From Metallyticus violacea (Eukaryota > Arthropoda > Insecta > Mantodea > Metallyticidae), in assembly GCA_030762175.1 (NCBI GenBank), contig CM060833.1, positions 70,074,001 to 70,138,000 on the forward strand: a DNA stretch of 64,000 nucleotides. Reading direction: 5' to 3'. Both the position numbers and the translations under genes were made by a program. The notes below the pieces were generated by a model. The model searched no databases. It saw nothing but the letters and a program-made list of their open reading frames with translations, and was not told the DNA's origin. Below, in pieces: positions 57,457 through 64,000 of this stretch (position 1 is its first letter; every line of letters starts with the position of its first letter).

Positions 57457-59294
57457 GCTATGTACATTCTTTAAGTGTAATCTCCTGCCGAGTCTGTAGG
57501 GCGGTGAAACTGGGAGATAAGTGTAACATCCACCACTCACCCATGAAGTAGTTCCTTCATTTTTGCGATATGAGCCTGTCTGACTACTAGATTCAATATC
57601 ACGAGTGGGAAAAAATGGTATCTTTAGATAAACATATTCATGATAATGCTGCTAAAGTTCTAATTTCAACAATAAATTACTTCTTGTAAAATATAATTGT
57701 ATAATAGATTTTATAATTATTATACATTTTAGCATCTGTGTTCTTTTTGTCCCATTTTTAAGTCCGAAAATTAAAATTTTACACTTTTTGGTTTTAAAAT
57801 TTTTATCACACTACATCTTTGTTTACAATAACTGAGAAGCCAAAAGAATGGTAAATGAGCATAATCACTGACGCAATCACTTTAAAATGTATCCATGTCA
57901 TTAGAAAAGTAAATAAAATAAATAGGTGATGTTTAAATGCATTAAGTGTACATCTTAAGCTTTCAATGCTGGTGTTTATAATGTTAAAATGCATTAGTAT
58001 TGCATCTTGATTTCCTGCTAGGGGAACAAAACAAGGAGGTTACTCATTTTCAAGTAATCGCAACCTAAAGAGAGTTAAAGAGAATGCTCAGACCTTGTTA
58101 ATAAGAAAACGGACTATTTTCTTTCCCCTCATTCGTGCTACCGTATTAAAGATGCTTTTAGCAGCACTTGTGCTTAATATTTTAAGCATTATTTGATCTT
58201 GCAATAGATACAGCAATTATGAATCTTTTTAAACAAAGATGTTGCAAGCAGAGTGGAAAGCAAGTTGCTCATTTTCAAGGAAGTGCAACTCAAAGAGAGT
58301 CAAAGAGAATATTCAACGCTGTGATTTTGGAATTCCAGCACACAAAATGTCTTGGTCACAAAATTTCACCTGCTAGTTAACAGATCGATGAGGTGAGATA
58401 AAACAAATTAAAAATGTAATATCCACTTATCGCTGTGCAAAGTGCATCAAGCACAAATCAAACTTCAAAGAGATGTAGAAATGACTTTGAAAAATCCACA
58501 TGTTTCTAATACTTATTCAACTTTCCTTTAATAAAGCTTTCAATTAGTTAGAAAAGGCTTATGGGTCCTATCAGTAATATTTTGTCATTTTTTCTCTGTT
58601 TAGTTTTACTACTTGTATCATGTATTTTTGACTATGTATCTCTTGACTACAATAGTTGTACATTTCAAAACTTTTGAGTTTGAGTGTAGTGCAAAACTGT
58701 CGTTTGGTTAAAGATATGCTCTCACGGAACAGTTAAAGCTAATATCAAGTTGTGAAGGAGCAACTTATTTCTTCCCAGCTTCTATCAAAGGAAATGAACA
58801 AAACTTCGAACTCTAAAGACGGAAATAATGTTCTTCCTTCCTCTTTGATGTTTTCTATGTAGCGAGATTCTGACTTCCGGCTTTCTATTCTGTTTCTTTA
58901 AAGACGAGGTAATATTGAATACTGGCTTAGTCCTGTGTCAGTTAAATATGTTTGACAAGAATAAAAATTCTCATATAAGCCGGAGCTTCAATTAATGCCT
59001 TTATATTAATTAATTAATTGTGCAGAAACGTGTATATATCTGTTGTTCTATTGAAAATTATACAAATGGCATAAAATATAAAATTATATCTTTTAAACCT
59101 TACCTCCAGGTTGGAAGTAAATTCAATATAAAAATGAAGAACAAGTAAGGAAATGTACAGAACGTTGATAAATTATGCTTCTTCTTTATTTCTTTGTGTT
59201 CTTCAACTTTTCCACACTCAGGAGTTTGATTTACACATTCTTCCTGTCGAAGCATCTATTCTCCTCCAAAAGTCTCCTAATATAGTGATTTTAT
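57457..59294. other. no gene recognised; one spaced direct repeat
   Basis: Apart from the duplicated segment at 58039-58322 nothing is recognised in this AT-rich interval. Confidence 0.5.
58039..58322. repeat. 60-bp direct repeat spaced 225 bp apart
   Basis: 58039-58097 and 58264-58322 share GTT(A/G)CTCATTTTCAAG, then CGCAACC/TGCAACT, AAAGAGAGT(T/C)AAAGAGAAT. The two copies differ at about a fifth of positions. Confidence 0.8.
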
Positions 59295-59845
59295 TTGAGT
59301 TACGAGCCGGCAGAGCGAGGCTGAGAAGCTAGTAGCCAAGGCTGTATGATGCAAGTGCAAGTAGTAGCTAGTAGGTAGTTTGAGGGAGAGAGAGAGAGAG
59401 TGGCTAGGTTTTGTGTGTTATTCTGTGATTTCGTTGTGTTTAATTATGTCAATTGTTTTTAGTTATGCCACTACATAAATAAATCTATAAAAAGGGGTTT
59501 TTACATACGATAAAACAGCACTTAGAAAGAAGCGATAAGGTGGTTCGCAAGAAATATCCTGGCAATTATGTTCCAAGTAGAGACATTTTCCGCCAACTTG
59601 TTAAAATACTACGAGCGACAGGATCACTCGATGACAAGAAACATGTTATGTTTCTTACGGAAGAAAAGTTACATGAAATAAAGAAACTTCCTATACGGAA
59701 GCCGACATTGTATTGCCACTGAGGGGCATTATTTTAAACATCTCTTATAACCTTGATACTGTTTTAAAAATACTAACTTTATGCGCGGTGTGTCCATCTT
59801 CCTTTTTTCCTTTTGCGGGATTAAACATCCCCAGTAAGCAGAAAA
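59295..59845 (+). mobile_element. internally deleted DUF4817-type transposon derivative, copy 2
   Basis: It is colinear with 33955-34556: the opening GAGTTACGAGCCGGCAGAGC, a short GA run at 59388-59401, the fused transposase ends and the 3' GCGCGG and CAGTAAGC words. This copy is better preserved in its coding part. No terminal repeats or target duplication were identified. Confidence 0.62.
59540..59750 (+). pseudogene. transposase N-terminus fused to C-terminus
   Basis: RKKYPGNYVPSRDIFRQLVK, ILRATGSLDD and FLTEEKLHEIKKL match the N-terminal DUF4817/helix-turn-helix region of arthropod transposases (YP...VPSR.....LV.K...TGS..D, LTEEKL.EI). Soon after, in a shifted frame, CIATEGHYFKHLL and a stop at 59748-59750 match the usual C-terminal end. 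The catalytic core is absent. The deletion joint lies at the same place as in the copy at 34190-34412. Confidence 0.75.
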
Positions 59846-60529
59846 AGTGCAGTTCAGGCGGCCAACAACTCAAATAACCTCACTGTATTTTCCATACTAT
59901 AATGGGTCTATCCCTATCCTTTTTCCATTTAGAGTTCCATATCCTATCTGTTATTGCCTACAAGTGTCCGCCATTTTATAATTCATCATTTAAGAAATAC
60001 TTTTTCACATTAACTCCATTTCTTGTGTTTGTTTGCAAGCATTTTTTCATACAACTAAAAATTAATGTTCCCGCTGTATTTATTTTTACATTTGTGTTCC
60101 ATATAAAATATTTTCTATTACTCTACGTAGAGTTGCTTTCTTGGTGTCAGTTATTAAAATGAACACACTGAATGTGAAAAATAACAAGTACTTTAAACTA
60201 TACTTGCACTTAGTTTCTGTTTGAAATATTGTTTGCTTCATAAAGTAGTGTCTAATATTGTAATCTATTTACTCGTCATTTGTATATAACTCAGCCAATG
60301 TCTCAGGATCTATAATTAAGAGCTTCGGCTCTAATAAGATTAATTTTATCCTCACCCAAAATACATTTTCGGCGTATACTATTATGTGAAGTACACAAGT
60401 TCCAAAATATGAACGTGCAACTAATTTTAATAAAATACTCAATATAACTTACTTTAAATTAAATGCAAGTGATACACCACGTAGAATTATCTGTTTCCCA
60501 TTTAAAAAACCTGCAACTGTTATTCACAG
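59846..60529. other. nothing recognised
   Basis: AT-rich. It ends in CAACTGTTATTCACAG, the putative acceptor of the following exon-like segment. Confidence 0.45.
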
Positions 60530-60650
60530 CGACGGTATTCCCGAGCGCCTAGTGTTCAGTGACTTTTCGGACATCCTGTGCAAGAACATACATAGCTTGA
60601 GCAAAATAAATCGAGAAGCTTTCTTTGCTTTGGACATGCTCTCCAAAAAG
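60530..60650 (+). CDS. candidate internal coding exon, 121 nt
   Basis: It is flanked by an acceptor-like CTGTTATTCACAG and by the donor AAAAAG|GTAAAG. GC content is about 45% against roughly a third in the surroundings. One base completes a codon and 40 open codons follow: DGIPERLVFSDFSDILCKNI, then HSLSKINREAFFALDMLSKK. The mix of charged and hydrophobic residues looks protein-like. The frame also stays open some way upstream and downstream, so the limits rest on the splice signals. The entry phase matches the exit phase of the signal-peptide exon at 19123-19280. No family is recognised and no transposase motif is present. The opposite strand is also open for about 33 codons, which weakens the case. 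Confidence 0.4.
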
Positions 60651-60679
60651 GTAAAGTTTAATAAAATTACGTCTAGCAC

Positions 60680-60692
60680 GGGGGGGGGGGGT
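60680..60692. repeat. poly-G run
   Basis: About 12 consecutive G, unusual in AT-rich DNA; another run of about 10 G is at 62450-62458. Confidence 0.9.
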
Positions 60693-61627
60693 TCAAAGAA
60701 TAAAAAGGACCAAAAATGAAATTCGCGAGAGATTTTGTTGGTAAAAATAATTATGATGATCCTCGTTGCATTTTATGCTCAGCCGAAGAATTTGATTTAA
60801 CCACATATATAAATAGTAATTATAGACATAAAACTCAGTGATACAGAAATTCTATTAAATACAGGTATCACAAATTAATTAACATTAAAAAAGAATACAA
60901 CGTGATAATATATTCAAATAAATATAAATAAATGACATTTAAAAGGAAAGAAAAATGATACTATCGAGTAATTCTATATATAAAGTTGAATATTTGAATA
61001 TTTACGTTGTAATAATTAGCTAAAAATGTAAAATTGTAATACATGTGGTTTAATACACATGGTACATATAATAATTAATATTTTCAAAATACCACAAAAA
61101 TTACTATACACAAAATGTTACCATCGTCAAAGTTTCAATACACTTTAAGTAAATGAAATTAAGTTCAAAAGCAATTGCAAAATATATAATTAGTAATTAA
61201 ACATTATCTAAAGCTATAATAGGAAAAAATAATATAGAACAATTCGAAAAACGATGACATACATTAGTTGTATAGATAGCTAATACATAAAGTATAAAAA
61301 AGTAATGCTCTCTTAGACAAAAGCATGAAGCCCAAATACACGTGAAGCTGGAACATAAAATCTGGCAGAAACCTGCGATAGTTCCTACCTCTAAGGAACA
61401 TTTATAATTAAGCACGCACAACTAATTTTCTCTTTTCTTTCTCAATATTTATTTATAGTAAAAATTCCACGCAGTGCAGCTATAACGGATGTGAGAATTT
61501 CATAGGTTAAATTTCTTTGCTGCTGTGTTAACTATTATGACATACATGCATTCGCCGATATAACTATAAGCATTATTTTAACTAACTTTCTATAAAAGAC
61601 ATATAGTTGTGTAAAGTATATACTTAC
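60693..61627. other. AT-rich sequence, nothing firm
   Basis: A 42-codon frame from about 60716 (MKFARDFVGKNN, with a CILC pair) is too short to judge. The remainder is very AT-rich. Confidence 0.4.
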
Positions 61628-61651
61628 AATATGATCAACAAAAATACTTAC

Positions 61652-61697
61652 AGAATTATTTTGTTCCCACTCTTTGAGTATTGAAAGCCGCACATAC
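61652..61697 (-). CDS. candidate short exon (46 nt; 70 nt with the downstream donor)
   Basis: On the minus strand an excellent acceptor, TTATCTTTCTTCTTTTCAG, precedes GTATGTGCGG. The segment ends at AATTCT before GTAAGTATT. A second GTAAGT begins 24 nt further on, so the long form would end at 61628. The main open reading is YVRLSILKEWEQNNS, with the extension adding VSIFVDHI; a second frame is also open. Because the exon begins with GTATGT it could act as a recursive-splicing exon. No protein family is recognised. The splice signals are visible directly, but expression is inferred. Confidence 0.4.
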
Positions 61698-62592
61698 CTG
61701 AAAAGAAGAAAGATAAGAACTCTGTAATGTACATTAACAAAGAGTGAATTAACTGGTACATTTAGCAATACCAATTACAATAGTAAAACGTGACTGCACT
61801 TAAGTTCTTAGTATTGTTACATGTAATACTTTTGGAATATATATTAATAAACTACATTATTTACACCATTTACTTTTTTGTTTAACAACTAGTGATGGTA
61901 GAAACACTGAATGTGTTTCATAGGAGGCAAGAACATACAAAAAACAGTTTTGTGAATCTTCCATTAGCACAAAATTGCAACATGTCACAACAGTAATTTA
62001 ATCGGAAACTACTAAACTCAGCCTTGTCATAGAACGTTTAGCGAGTTAAGTTAAAGCCTCCCATAACTGTTGAACAAATAACGTTAACACTAATTTTTTT
62101 AGATAATAAGAAATGTCAGTAATGTAAAAAAGAACAATAAGAAAAGAACAGGAAAATACATTTTTGAAATTGTTCTTCTGTTCCCCTTTTACCTAAATGT
62201 GCATACATAGCACTACCCGTAAAACTCGATAAACATTAAGAAAATAATAAAAACGACTATAATCTGGACGAATGATCGGCAAAATCTGCGAAGTTAATAT
62301 GTGATGATGAAACAAAATACAGCTTACCTTGTTATCGAGCAAAATAATATCGAAATTTGGATGACTCGGGAGCATTTGTCACTTATTATTGTCTCGTAAA
62401 TAATGATATTATATAATTAAGGTAACAGCTTAATAAGAGATAAAATCTGGGGGGGGGGCTGTAAATCAGTTCATTCTGTGTTAGTCTTTGCGACGAAAGC
62501 ATGTGTTAACATCGTATGACGAGCGCATCTGGAAGATTATCATACTGCGTCATATTTTCAGGGATTTTAATAAGGAGGCAGATGACGGCAGT
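61698..62592. other. no gene firmly recognised
   Basis: On the minus strand at 62331-62336 a GATAACAAG|GTAAGC donor-like site follows an open stretch (62327-62390 readable in two frames). Its exit phase is compatible with the exon at 61697, but no convincing acceptor precedes it. Confidence 0.35.
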
Positions 62593-62800
62593 GTGCTCAA
62601 AGTTCCCCAGCGAAGTGAAGGAATTTAATTACCCAGTCACGTGCTTAGCATGAAATTAGAAACGGATTAGCGATCATCTAATTAGGAGACAGATTATAAT
62701 TACCGTCATTATCAACTTTTCTAGCACTTGGCGCTCGGCCCATTACACACTACATCGGGCGCGTGCTCCAATCAAGACACTATGAACTATAAAAGAGTAT
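62593..62800 (+). promoter_or_regulatory. motif cluster, candidate enhancer or promoter
   Basis: Within about 200 bp lie three TAATTA homeodomain cores (62626, 62679, 62697), a CACGTG E-box (62638), a GGATTA Otx/Bicoid-type core (62664), a CCAAT (62768) and TATAAAAG (62788). The segment is GC-richer than its flanks and has no repeat-family resemblance. The motifs are short and common in AT-rich DNA. Their density and the TATA/CCAAT spacing are what make it a candidate. Confidence 0.3.
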
Positions 62801-63609
62801 CCTTACGTAGTTAAGGTTCTTTGGAAATAAGGGAATAATTAATATCACAAATGAAGCGCGCAGGGAAAGAAGAAGCTCATTAACATTTTAAAAAATATGC
62901 AGTAAAAGCGTTTTAAACATTTAATTCTGTGTAGAGTCAATCATTTAATAACTTAAGTGTGTGGATAATTTTACATGGTTCAGCGCTTTATTTATAAAGC
63001 TGTATGTACAGGCTTCCAAAATATTTCCTTACCGCTTGTACGGCCGCCTTATACTAATCGCATACTAAACTTCAATTGTCATAGCATAAAGTGAAGTTTC
63101 TTGTATACAATTTGGATTTTCAGAACTTCAATAGCGATTGTTGTTAGTGTTCACACAATCATTTTACTGGAACCATGTCTAATCTTAAAAGAACACAAGC
63201 TGCGTTTCGATCAACCCTTTAACAATTTAGGTAGTACTTTTGTTAATGAACGTTCAAGATTTGCGCAATTTCGTCTAATTTGTCTTCTATTAAAACTGTA
63301 TTCGATCGCGTGAGTTTTTATTTTGCACTGAATTAATAGTATCAAATTTATACACAAAAATGTGAATTTCAGTACTGGAAGGAAGCAATTGTCCAGGGAA
63401 CTTCGAATATACCCCTCACGAACGTGACAAGTTAATAACATTTACGTAAAAAAAAAAAAAGGTTGCTGGAAACTATTTGAGAACGAATATACAATTTGAC
63501 TGCTCGGAAGTTGAAGTGTAAGCAAGTAGACGACTGCGAGTGGGGAGAATAGCCGACCTTAACTGAGACGCAAAACCCCTGTGCGAGCGGTGAGGAGATA
63601 TTCTGAAAG
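62801..63609. other. nothing recognised
   Basis: A plus-strand acceptor-like GGATTTTCAG at 63123 is followed by only seven codons before a stop in the phase that would follow the 60530-60650 exon. This could be a terminal exon but is too short to support. Confidence 0.35.
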
Positions 63610-63620
63610 TCCGGTGTATT

Positions 63621-63774
63621 TTTTAATACTGTTTTAACACCCGTTTTACTACTGAGATACCACAGGTGGTAGACACTTATTATACATGAGATGAAATGAT
63701 AAATTAGGAAAGATTTTTTTAAGGCAGGAAACGTTCCAGGCCTAAGTTTAGGGTACTTCCCCGGCATATGCTAA
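63621..63774 (-). repeat. SINE-A, 5'-truncated insertion with perfect target duplication
   Basis: On the minus strand only the 3' half is present: GCCGGGGAAGTACCCTAAAC, TTAGGCCTGGAACG, CTCATGTATAATAAGTG and GTAGTAAAACGGGTGTTAA. The tRNA-like head is missing. An 11-bp direct repeat TCCGGTGTATT flanks it at 63610-63620 and 63775-63785. The perfect duplication shows the truncation happened at insertion. Confidence 0.9.
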
Positions 63775-63785
63775 TCCGGTGTATT

Positions 63786-64000
63786 GATTACGGATTAAAA
63801 TTAACTGTGCAGTCATAAGAAAACAATAAAGATCATAACTATATATGTTTGTAGGTAAAAGAGGGCTCATTGTCTTAAGTTTTTTTTAATTATTCTTTGT
63901 GTTTAATTTAAAGTTGAGCCGATATATGTAATAATATTCTTTTTAATATTATTATTGTTACTCCAAGTGCTCATGAACTTTAGAAGATCTGGTAATTTTA
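63786..64000. other. AT-rich sequence, nothing recognised
   Basis: No gene or repeat end is visible up to the window edge. Confidence 0.5.

Noticed and set aside
63124..63147. Terminal exon of the proposed secreted-protein gene
   Set aside because: The acceptor and phase are compatible, but seven codons to a stop is too little evidence to annotate.

Overview
This window looks like AT-rich nuclear DNA from an animal with a large, repeat-laden genome, most likely an arthropod and probably an insect. I infer this from the repeat families: mariner, Tc1-like and other DDE transposons, tRNA-derived SINEs, non-LTR retrotransposon fragments whose reverse transcriptase reads like copies common in insects, and LTRs carrying an insect-style TATA plus initiator promoter. 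I cannot name the species. There are no bacterial genes, operons, rRNA genes, functional tRNA genes or CRISPR arrays. Most long open frames are transposase relics, simple-repeat translations or chance.

Layout. 1-7 kb: little except a nested pair of mariners (2284-4174), in which a complete but dead 1281-bp copy sits inside an older, shrunken one. 7-22 kb: scattered copies of two tRNA-derived SINE families (called SINE-A and SINE-B here), a 975-bp inverted-repeat element with an internal tandem duplication (13320-14294), and a possible first coding exon of a secreted protein (19123-19280, plus strand). 22-30 kb: a mariner relic, a Tc1-like element with both ends and an amplified internal repeat (25128-25962), two more tRNA-like repeats, and a 215-bp polypyrimidine tract. 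30-36 kb: two solo-LTR copies of one family (30604-31250 and 34861-35482), with a deleted transposon derivative and a SINE-A between them. 36-48 kb: a transposase tail, two SINE-B copies, and long stretches with no recognisable content. 48-57 kb: a non-LTR reverse transcriptase fragment, a DDE transposase pseudogene, a full-length dead mariner (54213-55479) and an RNase H-type non-LTR fragment. 57-64 kb: another SINE-B, a second copy of the deleted transposon derivative, two exon-like segments on opposite strands, a motif-rich regulatory candidate and a 5'-truncated SINE-A.

Host genes. No complete host gene can be shown. Two plus-strand segments fit together by splice signals and reading phase: 19123-19280 (signal peptide plus a two-cysteine segment, donor after two bases of a codon) and 60530-60650 (acceptor, one base finishing a codon, then 40 open codons, donor). 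If joined they would be separated by a 41-kb intron containing a recursive-splice-like site at 35890/35891. On the minus strand a 46- or 70-nt exon-like segment (61628-61697) has a strong acceptor and two GTAAGT donors 24 nt apart, and two zero-length acceptor/donor junctions occur at about 43.6 and 40.4 kb. These gene models are inference. The transposon calls rest on directly visible motifs, terminal repeats and target duplications.
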